DNA of 64,000 nt from Geodermatophilus africanus (GTDB lineage Bacteria > Actinomycetota > Actinomycetes > Mycobacteriales > Geodermatophilaceae): the NCBI RefSeq assembly GCF_900107105.1, contig NZ_FNOT01000006.1:248001-312000 (forward strand). The letters run 5' to 3'. Below, piece by piece: positions 24,015 through 32,786 of this stretch (the stretch's first letter is position 1; the number at the start of each line of letters is the position of its first letter). Position numbers and translations under genes: made by a program. The notes under the pieces were generated by a model. That model made no database searches, was not told the origin of the DNA, and saw nothing but the letters and a program-made list of their open reading frames with translations.

Positions 24015-24524
24015 TCACCCGACGAGCAGCGGCCACAGCAGCCAGGCCTCGAACCCCACCGGCGGCAGCAGGCCGGTGAGCAGCCACGGACTGCGCACGG
24101 GGCGGTCGACGCCCCAGCGCAGCGCCGCGACGGCGGCCACGCTGCAGGCCGCACCGGCGGCCAGCCAGAGCAGGGTGCCGCGGAGGTCGACGGCGAGCAG
24201 TTGGGCGAAGGTCAGCCGCACCGCGCAGAGCAGCAGCGGGTACACCAGCGCGGTCGCGCCGAGCAGGCCCACGAGGGCCCGGACCTGCCGCTGCTGCTGC
24301 CCGGAACCCTCCTGCACCACCGCCACGCTAACCGCTGGCAGGGTCGTCAGCTCCCGGGCCGGCAGCCGGACCGGGACGACGACCGCGGCCGGGGCCTTGG
24401 CCGGCGCCGTCCCCTGGGCGGTGGGGTGCACCGCCGCCACGAACGGCGGGCGCGGCCGGGTCGCACCTCGGCGGGCGACGGTCCGGGCGCGGTCACGCCC
24501 CGTCGTCCCGGGTCCCGGCGGCAC
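24015..24524 (-). CDS. Small membrane protein of unknown function
   Basis: From GTG 24524 (GGAGG four bases upstream, inside the ybjN 3' end), 169 residues are encoded. The first 70 are Pro/Ala/Arg-rich; the rest has three hydrophobic helices (LVGLLGATALVYPLLLCAV, TLLWLAAGAACSVAAVAAL and a C-terminal LLTGLLPPVGFEAWLLWPLL). A later start at GTG 24326 would give just the membrane part. It follows ybjN with a 32-base overlap in the mshA-ybjN operon. No family recognised. Confidence 0.6.
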   Translation of the reverse strand: MPPGPGTTGRDRARTVARRGATRPRPPFVAAVHPTAQGTAPAKAPAAVVVPVRLPARELTTLPAVSVAVVQEGSGQQQRQVRALVGLLGATALVYPLLLCAVRLTFAQLLAVDLRGTLLWLAAGAACSVAAVAALRWGVDRPVRSPWLLTGLLPPVGFEAWLLWPLLVG

Positions 24525-25035
24525 GCGACCTCCGGCCCGGGTCGACGAAGTCGGCGAAGGCCTCCAGGTTGCGCAGGGACTCCCCCCGCTTGACCCGCCA
24601 CTCCCACTCCCGCCGGATCGACGTGCCGAAGCCGATCTCGAGCATCGTGTTGAAGTGGTCGTCGGCGTAGCTGAGCACCGCGCCGAGCACGCGGTCGAGC
24701 TCGTCGGCGGTGACCGCCGCGTGCGGCAGCCGGCCGGTCAGGTAGACGTCGCCGACGCTGTCGATCGAGTACGCGACGCCGTACATGCGGGCGTTGTGCT
24801 GCAGCAGGTAGGTCCACAGCTGCTCGCGGTTCTCGTCGGGCTGGCGGCAGACGAAGGCCTCCACCCGCAGCGCGTGCTCGCCGACGATCAGCCCGCAGAC
24901 GGTCTTGAGCTTCTTGGTGCCGGGCAGGTCGACCAGCCAGCGGCCGGGCGCGGCGTGCTCGTGCACCAGCTGGCTGTCGCGCAGGGTCTGCTCGATGACC
25001 GCGTCGAGCTCGGCGACGGTCCGCTCGCGGCTCAC
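24493..25035 (-). CDS. YbjN domain-containing protein (Rv0487-like)
   Basis: The 180-residue cytoplasmic protein belongs to the YbjN/type III chaperone-like family, as judged by [20 protein letters not shown], the strand [18 protein letters not shown] and the helix [18 protein letters not shown] with [10 protein letters not shown]. Members are thought to help folding or assembly of partner proteins; none is proved here. The gene overlaps the mshA stop as GTGA. The mshA-ybjN order is conserved in mycobacteria (Rv0486-Rv0487), suggesting a link to mycothiol synthesis or to gpmA. Confidence 0.88.
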   Translation of the reverse strand: MSRERTVAELDAVIEQTLRDSQLVHEHAAPGRWLVDLPGTKKLKTVCGLIVGEHALRVEAFVCRQPDENREQLWTYLLQHNARMYGVAYSIDSVGDVYLTGRLPHAAVTADELDRVLGAVLSYADDHFNTMLEIGFGTSIRREWEWRVKRGESLRNLEAFADFVDPGRRSRAAGTRDDGA

Positions 25036-26381
25036 CGGGCCACCTGCGCACCGAGCGCGCGCACCCCGCCCAGCGCCCAGACCGGGCGCCGCAGCAGACC
25101 GGGGGCCGCTGCCTGGACCACGGCCATCTCCTCGGCGGCGGCGGTGTACGCCGCGACCAGGCTGTCGACGGTGCGCTCCCACGAGAAGGAGGCGGCGTGC
25201 CGGCGCGCGCCGGCCGACAGCAGCTCCCGGCGGGCGAGCACCGAGCGGATGGCGGCGGCGTAGTCGGCGGGGTCGCGGCCCTCGACCAGCACCCCCGAGA
25301 CACCGTCCCGGACGGCGGTGCGCAGGCCACCGACGGCAGCCGCGACCACCGGCGTCCCGCAGGCCTGCGCCTCCAGGGCGACCAGGCCGAAGGACTCGTT
25401 GTGGCTGGGGACGACGGCGACGTCGGCGGCCCGGTAGTGCTCGGCGAGCAGCTCGGCGTGCACCGGCGGCAGGAAGCGGACCAGGTCGGCCACGCCGAGC
25501 CCGGCGGCGAGCTGCTCGAGCTGGCGGGGGGCCTCCAGGCCGGTGCCGCTGGGCGCGCCGACGACGTGCACCCGCAGCCGGTCGCGCAGGCCCGGGTCGT
25601 CGGCGAGCATCCGCGCGGCCGCCTCGAGCAGCAGGTCGGGGGCCTTGAGCGGCTGGATGCGGCCGACGAAGAGCAACACGACGGCGTCCTCGGGGACGCC
25701 GAGCCGGCGGCGGGCCGCCGTCCGGTCGCTGGGGGTGAACCGGTCGAGGTCCACCCCGGGCGGGACGACGAGGGTGCGCCGCGGGTCGGCCCCGTAGTGC
25801 TCGACCAGCTGGCGGGCCTCGTCGTCGGTGTTGGCGACCAGCCGATCGGCCTCGGCGACGACCTGCTCCTCGCCGATGACGCGGGCCCGCGGCTCGGGCC
25901 GGTCGCCGGTGGCCAGCGCGGCGTTCTTCACCTTGGCGAGGGTGTGCGCGGTGTGGATGAGCGGCACGCTCCACCGGTCGCGGGCCAGCCAGCCGACCTG
26001 GCCGGAGAGCCAGTAGTGCGAGTGGACGACGTCGTAGTGGCCCGGCTCGTGCTGCGCCTCCTCGCGCAGCACGGCCGCGGTGAAGGCGCACAGCTGCGCG
26101 GGCAGCTCCTCCTTGCCCAGGCCCTCGAACGGGCCGGCGCTGACGTGCCGCACGGTGACCCCGGGGCTCATCTCGACCACGGGCGGGAGGTCGCTGGAGG
26201 TGGCGCGGGTGAAGACGTCGACGGCGATGCCGCGGTCGGCCAGCCGCCGGGAGACCTCGACGACGTAGACGTTCATGCCGCCCGCGTCGCCGGCGCCGGG
26301 CTGGTCGAGCGGGCTGGTGTGCACCGAGAGGGTGGCCACGCGCCGGGGCGCGGCGGGGCGCGGACGGCGTCGAGCAGCCAC
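25032..26381 (-). CDS. mshA: D-inositol-3-phosphate glycosyltransferase (mycothiol synthesis)
   Basis: MshA transfers GlcNAc from UDP-GlcNAc to 1L-myo-inositol-1-phosphate, the first step of mycothiol synthesis. The 449-residue GT-B enzyme of family GT4 has the N-terminal [20 protein letters not shown], the acceptor-side [14 protein letters not shown], and in the donor domain [19 protein letters not shown] and [20 protein letters not shown] (the EX7E motif). GTG 26381 has GGGAGG six bases upstream; an ATG 34 codons further upstream (26483) lacks conserved sequence. With mshD at 55.8 kb the window holds two of the mycothiol genes. Confidence 0.95.
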   Translation of the reverse strand: MAARRRPRPAAPRRVATLSVHTSPLDQPGAGDAGGMNVYVVEVSRRLADRGIAVDVFTRATSSDLPPVVEMSPGVTVRHVSAGPFEGLGKEELPAQLCAFTAAVLREEAQHEPGHYDVVHSHYWLSGQVGWLARDRWSVPLIHTAHTLAKVKNAALATGDRPEPRARVIGEEQVVAEADRLVANTDDEARQLVEHYGADPRRTLVVPPGVDLDRFTPSDRTAARRRLGVPEDAVVLLFVGRIQPLKAPDLLLEAAARMLADDPGLRDRLRVHVVGAPSGTGLEAPRQLEQLAAGLGVADLVRFLPPVHAELLAEHYRAADVAVVPSHNESFGLVALEAQACGTPVVAAAVGGLRTAVRDGVSGVLVEGRDPADYAAAIRSVLARRELLSAGARRHAASFSWERTVDSLVAAYTAAAEEMAVVQAAAPGLLRRPVWALGGVRALGAQVAR

Positions 26382-26453
26382 GCCTGACCTCCCGCCTCGC
26401 TCCAGGGCGCCGGGAGGCACCCGCTCGACATCGCAGTCTGCAACAGCGCCAGG

Positions 26454-27245
26454 ATGAGTCTCATGCCCGGCCCCTCCCCCCATCCTGCATCCGCTCCCCG
26501 CGAGCTGCCCGGCGCGGGCCGGACCGCCGTCGTCACCGGCGCCTCCAGCGGCATCGGCGCGGCCACCGCCCGGCGGCTGATGGCCGAGGGCTTCGACGTC
26601 GTGCTCGGCGCCCGGCGGATGGACCGGCTGACCGAGCTGGCCGCCGCCATCGGCGCCCGCGCGCTGCCCCTGGACCTCACCGACCCCGACTCGGTGGCCG
26701 GGTTCGCCGGCGCCCTGGACCGGGTCGACGTGCTGGTCAACAACGCCGGCGGCGCGTTCGACGCCCTGCCCGTGGCCGAGGCGGACCTGGACTCGTGGGC
26801 GCGCACCTGGGAGGTCAACGTGCTGGGCACCGTCCGGCTGACGAGGGCGCTGCTGCCGGCGCTGATCGCCTCGGGCGCCGGCGACCTGCTGTTCGTGGGC
26901 TCGACCGCCGGGCTAGTCAGCTACGAGGGTGGCGCCTCCTACACGGCGGCCAAGCACGCGGTGCACACGCTGGCCGAGACGCTGCGCCTGGAGCTGGTGT
27001 ACGACCCGGTCCGGGTGATCGAGATCGCGCCCGGGATGGTGCGGACCGAGGAGTTCGCGCTCAACCGGGTCGGCGACCCGGCGAAGGCCGACGCCGTCTA
27101 CCGCGGGGTGCGCGAGCCGCTGCTCGCCGAGGACGTCGCCGACTGCATCGCCTGGACGCTGACCCGCCCGCACCACGTCAACGTCGACCTGCTCGTCGTC
27201 CGCCCGCGGGCGCAGGCCGCCCAGCACAAGGTCGCCCGCGAGTAG
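26454..27245 (+). CDS. Short-chain dehydrogenase/reductase (classical SDR)
   Basis: The 263-residue enzyme has the coenzyme motif [14 protein letters not shown], the NNAG motif [12 protein letters not shown], and the catalytic Ser and YxxxK in [22 protein letters not shown]. The basic ARR after the second strand suggests NADP(H) preference. The C-terminal half matches YdfG/clavaldehyde-dehydrogenase-like SDRs. It diverges from mshA with only 72 bases between. ATG 26463 is an alternative start slightly better placed to AGGATGAG. Substrate unknown. Confidence 0.9.
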   Translation: MSLMPGPSPHPASAPRELPGAGRTAVVTGASSGIGAATARRLMAEGFDVVLGARRMDRLTELAAAIGARALPLDLTDPDSVAGFAGALDRVDVLVNNAGGAFDALPVAEADLDSWARTWEVNVLGTVRLTRALLPALIASGAGDLLFVGSTAGLVSYEGGASYTAAKHAVHTLAETLRLELVYDPVRVIEIAPGMVRTEEFALNRVGDPAKADAVYRGVREPLLAEDVADCIAWTLTRPHHVNVDLLVVRPRAQAAQHKVARE

Positions 27246-27269
27246 GAGGACCTCCTGCCGCCCTGGAAG

Positions 27270-27324
27270 GGCCCCCTCGCCCCCCGCCACTCGCAAGCTC
27301 GCGACGGGCCCCTGCGAGGGGGCC
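27270..27324. repeat. Family A palindrome after the SDR gene
   Basis: GGCCCCCTCG (27270-27279) pairs with CGAGGGGGCC (27315-27324), apex CTCGCAAGCTCGCG. A second partial unit with GCGGGACACTGCAGGGGCC continues to 27358. Confidence 0.7.
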
Positions 27325-27418
27325 GTCCGGGCTCGCGGCGGGACACTGCAGGGGCCGGCGGAGCCCGGGACGGGACCGCCGGCCCCGGGGTGGCTGGCAG
27401 CACCGGCCCACCCGCTCC

Positions 27419-27424
27419 TACGGT
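27419..27424 (+). promoter_or_regulatory. -10 element of the GNAT gene
   Basis: TACGGT, six bases before GTG 27431. Fixes the start in the absence of a ribosome binding site. Confidence 0.5.
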
Positions 27425-27430
27425 CGGCCG

Positions 27431-27919
27431 GTGCTGATCCGCGAGGCGACCGACGGGGACTGGCCCGCCCTCCACCCGGTCTTCCGGTCCGTGGTCGACG
27501 CCGGGCGGACCTACGCCTACCCGGAGGGGCTCTACCTGGCGGACGCGCGGCCGCTCTGGATGGAGCAGCCGCCGGGGCGGACGGTGGTCGCGGTCGACGG
27601 GAACACGGTGCTCGGCAGCGCCAAGATGGGCCCGAACCGGCCGGGTCGCGGCTCGCACGTCGCGACCGCGAGCTTCCTGGTCGACCCGGCCGTGCAGGGG
27701 CGCGGGGTGGGGCGTGCGCTCGGCGAGCACGTGGTCGGCTGGGCCCGCGACGCCGGCTACCGCGGCATCCAGTTCAACGCCGTCGTCGAGACCAACACCC
27801 CCGCCGTCTCGCTGTGGCGGTCACTCGGCTTCGTCGTCGTCGGCACGGTGCCCGGCGCGTTCCGCCACCCCGAGCACGGCTACGTCGGCCTGCATGTGAT
27901 GTACCTCGACCTGACCTGA
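27431..27919 (+). CDS. GNAT family N-acetyltransferase
   Basis: The 162-residue protein has the GNAT fold: N-terminal LIREATDGDWPALHPVF, the acetyl-CoA motif A FLVDPAVQGRGVGRALGEHV (V/I-x-x-x-x-Q-x-x-G-x-G/A), and the C-terminal NTPAVSLWRSLGFVVVGTVP. It resembles the L-amino acid or phosphinothricin-type acetyltransferase subgroup of single-domain GNATs. The substrate cannot be read from sequence. It appears leaderless and faces murB tail to tail across a family B repeat. Confidence 0.9.
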   Translation: MLIREATDGDWPALHPVFRSVVDAGRTYAYPEGLYLADARPLWMEQPPGRTVVAVDGNTVLGSAKMGPNRPGRGSHVATASFLVDPAVQGRGVGRALGEHVVGWARDAGYRGIQFNAVVETNTPAVSLWRSLGFVVVGTVPGAFRHPEHGYVGLHVMYLDLT

Positions 27920-27931
27920 GCACCCAGGACG

Positions 27932-28049
27932 GCAGCCGGCCGCGGTGTCGTGAGGAGCGGGGGCCCGGAGGGTCCCCCGACGAACGACGGTCGGGGCTCA
28001 GCGCCTGTCGGGGACGGCAGCTGGCCGCGGTGTCGCCCGGCAGGGCGAC
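27932..28049 (+). repeat. Family B repeat, copy 3, overlapping the murB 3' end
   Basis: CGGCCGCGGTGTCGTGAGGA near 27938 and GGGGACGGCAG with CTGGCCGCGGTG near 28010-28031 repeat the layout of the other two copies. The terminal hairpin has arms GTCGCCC and GGGCGAC around GGCA (28032-28049). The right half lies within the murB reading frame. Confidence 0.7.
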
Positions 28050-29053
28050 GGTGTGATCGTCGTCGGCTCGCGCTCCATGGTGACGCCGAACCGCTCCTGC
28101 ACAGCGGCGATGATCTTCTCGGAGAAGGCGAGCAGCTCCTCGGCGGTCGCGCCGGGCTCGGTGGTCAGCGCGAGGCTGTGGCGGGGGGAGGTCCCCACGC
28201 GCCCGTGCCGCGTGCCGCGCCCGAAGCCGGCGTGCTGCACCAGCCAGGCGGCGCTGAGCTTGACCGTGCCGTCGCCGGCGGGCCAGCTCGGGCAGCCCTC
28301 GACCGCCTGCCGCACCGGGACGACCGGGTTGGTGAAGAACGACCCCGCGCTGCGGCTGGTGGGGTCGGCGAGGTCCCAGACCATGCCCTTGCTGCGGCGC
28401 AGCTCCAGCACCGCCGCGCGCACGTCGGCCAGCGGGGCGCGCTCCCCCAGCTCGACGCCGAGGGTGCGCGCCAGCTCCGCGTAGCCCACCGGCCGGGACA
28501 GCTCCCCGGGCTCCAGCTCGAAGGACACGGTGAGGACGACGAACCGGCCGGGCTCGCGCTTGAGCCGGCTGTCCCGGTAGGCGAACCCGCAGTCCGCCGC
28601 GGCGAGCACCTGCTCGGCCGACCGCGCGCGGTCCCAGACGCGGACGGCGGTGACGACCTGGCCGACCTCCTGGCCGTAGGCGCCGACGTTCTGCACCGGC
28701 GTCGCCCCGGTCGAGCCCGGGATGCCCGACATCGCCTCCATGCCGGCCAGCCGCTGCTCGACGGTGTACGCGACGAGGTCGTCCCAGGGCTCGCCGGCCT
28801 GCACGACCAGCCGGCCACCGTCCCGCTCGACGCCGCGACTGCGGACTACGACCACGTCACCGGGCCACCCGCCGTCCGGGGCGATCAGGTTCGAGCCGCC
28901 GCCGAGGACCAGCAGCGGCCGCCCGCCCGCGTCGGCGTCGCGGACCGCGGCGACCAGCTCGTCGGCGTCGGTGACCTCGACCAGCCGGTCGATGGGGCCT
29001 CCCACGCCGAGGGTCGTCAGCTCCGCGAGGCGGGCGTTCCGTCGGACCTGCAC
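27998..29053 (-). CDS. murB: UDP-N-acetylenolpyruvoylglucosamine reductase
   Basis: MurB is an FAD enzyme that reduces UDP-GlcNAc-enolpyruvate to UDP-MurNAc in peptidoglycan synthesis. The 351-residue protein shows TTLGVGGPIDRLVEV, the FAD loop VLGGGSNLIAPD, GIPGSTGATPVQNVGAYGQE, the catalytic Ser region RSAGSFFTNPVV and AAWLVQHAGF. The family normally ends near VQERFGVTMEREP; here about 15-20 more residues (TITPSPCRATPRPAAVPDRR) are encoded by the family B repeat. TAGCGT six bases upstream of GTG 29053 points to a leaderless mRNA. Confidence 0.94.
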   Translation of the reverse strand: MQVRRNARLAELTTLGVGGPIDRLVEVTDADELVAAVRDADAGGRPLLVLGGGSNLIAPDGGWPGDVVVVRSRGVERDGGRLVVQAGEPWDDLVAYTVEQRLAGMEAMSGIPGSTGATPVQNVGAYGQEVGQVVTAVRVWDRARSAEQVLAAADCGFAYRDSRLKREPGRFVVLTVSFELEPGELSRPVGYAELARTLGVELGERAPLADVRAAVLELRRSKGMVWDLADPTSRSAGSFFTNPVVPVRQAVEGCPSWPAGDGTVKLSAAWLVQHAGFGRGTRHGRVGTSPRHSLALTTEPGATAEELLAFSEKIIAAVQERFGVTMEREPTTITPSPCRATPRPAAVPDRR

Positions 29054-29059
29054 GGCACT

Positions 29060-29065
29060 ACGCTA
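29060..29065 (-). promoter_or_regulatory. -10 element of murB
   Basis: TAGCGT on the minus strand, six bases from GTG 29053. Confidence 0.5.
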
Positions 29066-29087
29066 GCCGCGACTACGCTCTGGACCG

Positions 29088-29178
29088 TGAAAGGACCCCG
29101 TCCTGCCCACCCCTCGGAGAAGGACCCCGTCCCCCTCACCACTCGCAAGCTCGCGGTGAGCCTCTGAACGGGGCCGGC
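29088..29178. repeat. Family A repeats occupying the 5' region of the following methyltransferase
   Basis: TGAAAGGACCCCGTCC at 29088-29103 and AAGGACCCCGTCC at 29120-29132 are two left arms. The second pairs with GAACGGGGCC (29166-29175) around ACTCGCAAGCTCGCGGTGAG. The repeats lie where the start of the next gene would be expected. Confidence 0.65.
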
Positions 29179-29349
29179 GGGACCGGGGACGGGGCCGCGG
29201 CAGGTGAGCACAAGGACCGCGCCAGCCTCCCGAGGAAGACCGACCCGCGGCTGGCCGCCGGACGGGCCCGCGCCCTGGGGCTGCCGACCCGCGGCACCAC
29301 CAACGCCAACCGGCTGCGCCGCGTCGACCGCTGGCTGCTGGCCACGCAG

Positions 29350-30042
29350 GTGCCCCGGCTGCGCGACGCCGCCCGGCCGCTCGTGGTCGACCTGGGCTAC
29401 GGCTCGTCGGCGGTCACCACGCTGGAGCTGGCCGACCGGCTGGGCCCGGAGGTGCACGGCCTCGAGGTGGTCGGCCTGGAGATCGACCCCGACCGGGTGG
29501 CCGCCGTCGCCGCCGACCGGGACCCGCCACGGGTCGACTTCCGGGTGGGCGGCTTCGAACTCGCCGGGCTGCGGCCGGTGCTGGTGCGGGCGTTCAACGT
29601 GCTGCGTCAGTACGACGAGGAGTCCGCCGCCCGGGCGTGGGAGACGATGTGCGCCGGCCTGGGCCCCGGCGGGCTGCTCGTGGAGGGCACCTGCGACGAG
29701 TGGGGACGGCGCTCGGCGTGGGTCGCCCTGGACGCCGACGGGCCGCTGACCCTGACCCTGGCGGCGCGCGTCTCGGACCTCGACCGGCCCTCCGACCTGG
29801 CCGAGCGGCTGCCGAAGGCGCTCATCCACCGCAACGTGCCGGGCCAGCCGGTGCACGAGTTCCTCCGCGCCCTGGACGTCGCGTGGGCCACGGCGGCGGG
29901 GCTGTCGACCTTCGGTCCGCGGCAGCGCTGGGCTGCCGCCGTCGAGTCGCTCGCCGAGCAGGGCTGGCCGTTCGTCGGCTCCAGCCGCCGCTGGCGCCAC
30001 GGCGAGGTCACCGTGCGCTGGCCGGCCGTCGCCCCGGCCTGA
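29350..30042 (+). CDS. SAM-dependent methyltransferase-like protein; true N-terminus upstream without a standard start
   Basis: The protein has motif I LVVDLGYGSSAVTTLELADRL, then GLEIDPDRVAA, LRQYDEESAARAWE and GLLVEGTCDEWGRR, a Rossmann methyltransferase pattern. GTG 29350 gives 230 residues, but the same frame upstream reads RKTDPRLAAGRARALGLPTR and NANRLRRVDRWLLATQVP, which looks like authentic protein. No ATG, GTG or TTG lies in that open frame. CTG 29164, inside the family A repeat, is the best candidate. Either translation starts at CTG or the repeat has replaced the start. Substrate unknown. Confidence 0.75.
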   Translation: MPRLRDAARPLVVDLGYGSSAVTTLELADRLGPEVHGLEVVGLEIDPDRVAAVAADRDPPRVDFRVGGFELAGLRPVLVRAFNVLRQYDEESAARAWETMCAGLGPGGLLVEGTCDEWGRRSAWVALDADGPLTLTLAARVSDLDRPSDLAERLPKALIHRNVPGQPVHEFLRALDVAWATAAGLSTFGPRQRWAAAVESLAEQGWPFVGSSRRWRHGEVTVRWPAVAPA

Positions 30043-30054
30043 GCACGGTCGCTC

Positions 30055-30079
30055 CCGGGGCCCGTCGCACGCGCCCCGG
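30055..30079 (+). terminator. Hairpin after the methyltransferase gene
   Basis: CCGGGGC (30055-30061) and GCCCCGG (30073-30079) form a seven-pair stem twelve bases after the stop. The following 195 bases to the EAL gene hold no gene; TACGGT at 30186-30191 is a possible -10. Confidence 0.5.
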
Positions 30080-30274
30080 TGCTGTGAGGTAGAACACACG
30101 AGACTGACCTGCCGGTCCTCCCCGCGGCCCCGCCGAGGGCCGAACGGGGTGTCTGGGAGCAGGGGCGCGAGGGGTACCGATCCGCTACGGTCCGCACATG
30201 CGGGGCAACGGAGCCGGACTGCGGAGATAGGACTGCGGCACCACCATGCACCTGCTGATCTCCGGTGCCGCTCC

Positions 30275-31411
30275 ATGACGCCCGCGCGGGCGTCGGCCGA
30301 GTGGCCGCGGCGGCTGGAGTCCGTCCTCGCCGACCCGTCGCGGCTGCGACTGCTGTTCCAGCCGATCGTCGACCTGCAGCGCGGCGTCGTCGCCGGCTAC
30401 GAGACCCTGGCACGCTTCTCCGAGCCCGACGGGCGGCCGAGCCGGGTGTCCCCCGACCGGTGGTTCGCCGCTGCCGGCGTCCAGGGCGTCGGTGCGCGCC
30501 TGGAGGGCATGGTCGTCCGGCGTTGCCTGGACCTGTTGCCCACGGTGCCGCCCAACTGCTTCCTCACCGTCAACGTCAGCCCCCACCTGCTCACCGAACC
30601 CGAGCTGGCCGACGCCCTGCTGGCCGTCCCGGACCTCGCCCCGCTGGTCATCGAGCTGACCGAGCACCAGGACGTGACCCACCTGGACCCGCTCATCGAG
30701 CTGCGCGAGCGGCTGCGCAGCCGGGGCGCGCTCCTAGCGGTGGACGACGCCGGGTCCGGCTACTCCGGCCTGCAGCAGATCGCCGCCATCAAGCCGCAGC
30801 TGGTCAAGCTGGACCGCGCGATCGTGGCCGGGGTGGACGGCGACGAGGTCAAGCTGGCGCTCACCGAGCTGCTCGGCGAGTTCGCCGGCCGGATCGACGC
30901 ATGGCTGCTGGCCGAGGGGATCGAGGCCTGGGGCGAGGTGGAGGCTCTGCTGCGCCTGGGTGTACCCCTCGGCCAGGGCTGGCTCTTCGGCCGGCCCGGT
31001 CCCGCGTGGCCCCGGCTCGACCCGGGGGTGGCCGCGCCGCTGCGGTTCCGGTCGGCGCGGGCGCACATGGTCGAGCACGTCGCCAGCCTGGTCGAGCAGG
31101 TGCCCGTCGAGGGCGGGCCGTCGGGGGGCGCCGTGCCCGGTGGCGAACCGGGACTGCGCGTCGACACCCTGGGCCGCCCCCTGGCGCTGCTGCTGCCGCA
31201 CCGCCGGGGTGACGACGGGCCCGGCCACCGGATCGCCCCGGTGAGCCTGCGCGTCCCCGCGCTGGCGGGGGTCCGGGAGGTGGCCCGGCGCGCCGCGGCG
31301 CGCCCCGAGCACTCCCGCTTCGACCCGATCGTGTGCGTCGACGACGTCGGGGTGGCGATCGGCGTCGTCCGCATGGAGCGGCTCCTGCTCCGGCTCGCCG
31401 CCGACGACTAG
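30275..31411 (+). CDS. EAL domain c-di-GMP phosphodiesterase with C-terminal CBS-like domain
   Basis: Residues 12-245 are an EAL domain: GYETLARF at the signature (Glu of the metal site kept, Ala to Thr), FLTVNVSPH, VIELTEH, LLAVDDAGSGYSGL with the two catalytic acids (DDFG reads DDAG), PQLVKLDR, LLAEGIE and GQGWLFGRP. Metal and general-base residues are present, so it should cleave c-di-GMP to pGpG. Residues 270-378 include DTLGRPLALLL and FDPIVCVDDVGVAIGVVRMERLL, which look like a regulatory CBS-type pair. There is no membrane segment. A c-di-GMP effector, the RsiG homologue, is encoded 4.5 kb away. Confidence 0.88.
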   Translation: MTPARASAEWPRRLESVLADPSRLRLLFQPIVDLQRGVVAGYETLARFSEPDGRPSRVSPDRWFAAAGVQGVGARLEGMVVRRCLDLLPTVPPNCFLTVNVSPHLLTEPELADALLAVPDLAPLVIELTEHQDVTHLDPLIELRERLRSRGALLAVDDAGSGYSGLQQIAAIKPQLVKLDRAIVAGVDGDEVKLALTELLGEFAGRIDAWLLAEGIEAWGEVEALLRLGVPLGQGWLFGRPGPAWPRLDPGVAAPLRFRSARAHMVEHVASLVEQVPVEGGPSGGAVPGGEPGLRVDTLGRPLALLLPHRRGDDGPGHRIAPVSLRVPALAGVREVARRAAARPEHSRFDPIVCVDDVGVAIGVVRMERLLLRLAADD

Positions 31412-31543
31412 GTCGGGGAGCCCGCGCCCGTCGGGACCGGCGTGGGACCGGGGTGGGCCCGGCCCTCTCCGGGGCGGTCGCCGCGGCGAAGGGAGCGGCG
31501 AGCATCATCGACCCGTACCGCCACCGATCCACTGGGGGAAGTC

Positions 31544-31720
31544 GTGAAGCAGTTCTCGTGTGGTGACGTCGTGCCCACGTGCACCCGCACCTTCGTCGCG
31601 CCCACCGACGAGGAGGTCCTGGCCGCCGTCGCCGAGCACGCCCGCGCCGAGCACGGCTTCACCGAGATCCCCCGGCACCTCGTGGACCAGGTCCGGCAGC
31701 GCATCCGCAGCGACGACTGA
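31544..31720 (+). CDS. DUF1059 domain-containing small protein
   Basis: The 58-residue protein from GTG 31544 (GGGGGAA upstream) reads KQFSCGDVVPTCTRTFVAPT, then EEVLAAVAEHARAEHGFTEI and PRHLVDQVRQRI. This matches DUF1059, small proteins with two N-terminal cysteines and a His-rich helix, likely a metal site. Function is unknown. It is short but complete, with good codon bias. Confidence 0.88.
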   Translation: MKQFSCGDVVPTCTRTFVAPTDEEVLAAVAEHARAEHGFTEIPRHLVDQVRQRIRSDD

Positions 31721-31867
31721 CGGGGCGTACCGGGCCTGCCGCTGTCTGGCAGGTCCGGCGCCGGGTCCACCACTCCCCCGGGCGCGACCTGGCCGACCTC
31801 GATCCCGCTCGTCACCGCGCCGACCTGCCTCCGGGTCACCTGAGCGTGCCGGGCACGATGGCTGCCG

Positions 31868-32731
31868 ATGAGGCGTCGCACGCAGGCCGGACCCGTCGTC
31901 CCGCCCGGTCCCGTACCCGTCGACGGCGGCACCGCCGAGCTGCTCGGGGACGCCGACCGCGACGGCTCGTGGGTCCTGCTGGTCGACGGGACGCCGCAGT
32001 CGCACGTCGACCTCGAGGACCCCACCCACCTGGAGTTCGAGTACGTGCGCCGGATGGGCCACGTGCTCGACCTCGCCGCCGGGAAGGGCCGGCCGATCGA
32101 CGTCGTCCACCTGGGTGGCGGTGCGCTGACCCTGCCGCGCTACGTCGCCGCGACCCGCCCCGGGTCGCGGCAGCGGGTGGTCGAGCTCGACCGGCCGCTC
32201 ACCGAGCTGGTCCGCGCCCACCTGCCCCTGCCGCGGGACGCCCGCGTCCGGGTGCGGGCCGCCGATGCGCGCCAGGGCCTGGCGGCCCTGCCGTCCGCGA
32301 GCGCCGACGTCGTGGTCAGCGACGTCTTCGCCGGCGCGCGCACGCCGGCGCACCTGACCAGCGTCGAGTACGCGCAGCAGGCGCACCGGGTGCTGCGCCC
32401 CGGCGGCTCGCTCGTCGTGAACGTCGCCGACGGCCCGCCGCTGCGCTTCGCCCGGACCCAGGTGGCCACGCTGCGCGCGGTCTTCCCGCACGTCTGCCTG
32501 CTGGCCGAGCCCGGCACGCTGCGCGGCCGCCGGTTCGGCAACCTCGTGGCGGTGGCCTCGGACGCCGAGCTGCCGGTATCGGCGCTGGTCCGCCGCTGCG
32601 CCGCCGACCCGATGCCGAGCCGGGTGGTCGAGGGTGCCGACCTGGACCGCTTCGCCGGCCGGGCCCGGCCGGTGCACGACGCCGACGCGGTCGCCTCGCC
32701 CGAGCCCCCCGAGGGCGTCTTTACCCGCTGA
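31868..32731 (+). CDS. Spermidine synthase-like (fused-type) methyltransferase-fold protein
   Basis: The 287-residue protein has the aminopropyltransferase/methyltransferase fold: SHVDLEDPTHLEFEYVRRMG, motif I VVHLGGGALTLPRYVA, QRVVELDRPLTELVRAHL, and ADVVVSDVFAGARTPAHLTS where true spermidine synthases have D-x-x-D for the polyamine. The second Asp is missing, so polyamine synthesis is unlikely. It belongs to the actinobacterial spermidine synthase-like proteins of unknown substrate. ATG 31868 fits the family start. The PspC-like gene follows after 55 bases. Confidence 0.85.
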   Translation: MRRRTQAGPVVPPGPVPVDGGTAELLGDADRDGSWVLLVDGTPQSHVDLEDPTHLEFEYVRRMGHVLDLAAGKGRPIDVVHLGGGALTLPRYVAATRPGSRQRVVELDRPLTELVRAHLPLPRDARVRVRAADARQGLAALPSASADVVVSDVFAGARTPAHLTSVEYAQQAHRVLRPGGSLVVNVADGPPLRFARTQVATLRAVFPHVCLLAEPGTLRGRRFGNLVAVASDAELPVSALVRRCAADPMPSRVVEGADLDRFAGRARPVHDADAVASPEPPEGVFTR

Positions 32732-32774
32732 GCGGCGGCACCGCGGAGAGCCCCCACCAGCCCGGTCCCGGCCG

Positions 32775-32780
32775 TAGGGT
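32775..32780 (+). promoter_or_regulatory. -10 element of the PspC-domain gene
   Basis: TAGGGT, six bases before ATG 32787. Confidence 0.5.
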
Positions 32781-32786
32781 CGGGGC

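Noticed and set aside
30081..30098. TGTGAGGTAGAACACA-like palindrome as a second Rex site
   Set aside because: Only the left half fits the Rex consensus and the downstream EAL gene has no known Rex link. A chance match is likely.
31440..31543. Extension of the DUF1059 protein to an upstream start
   Set aside because: The upstream residues are Arg/Pro-rich and family members begin at the MKxFxCG-type start, which has a good ribosome binding site here.
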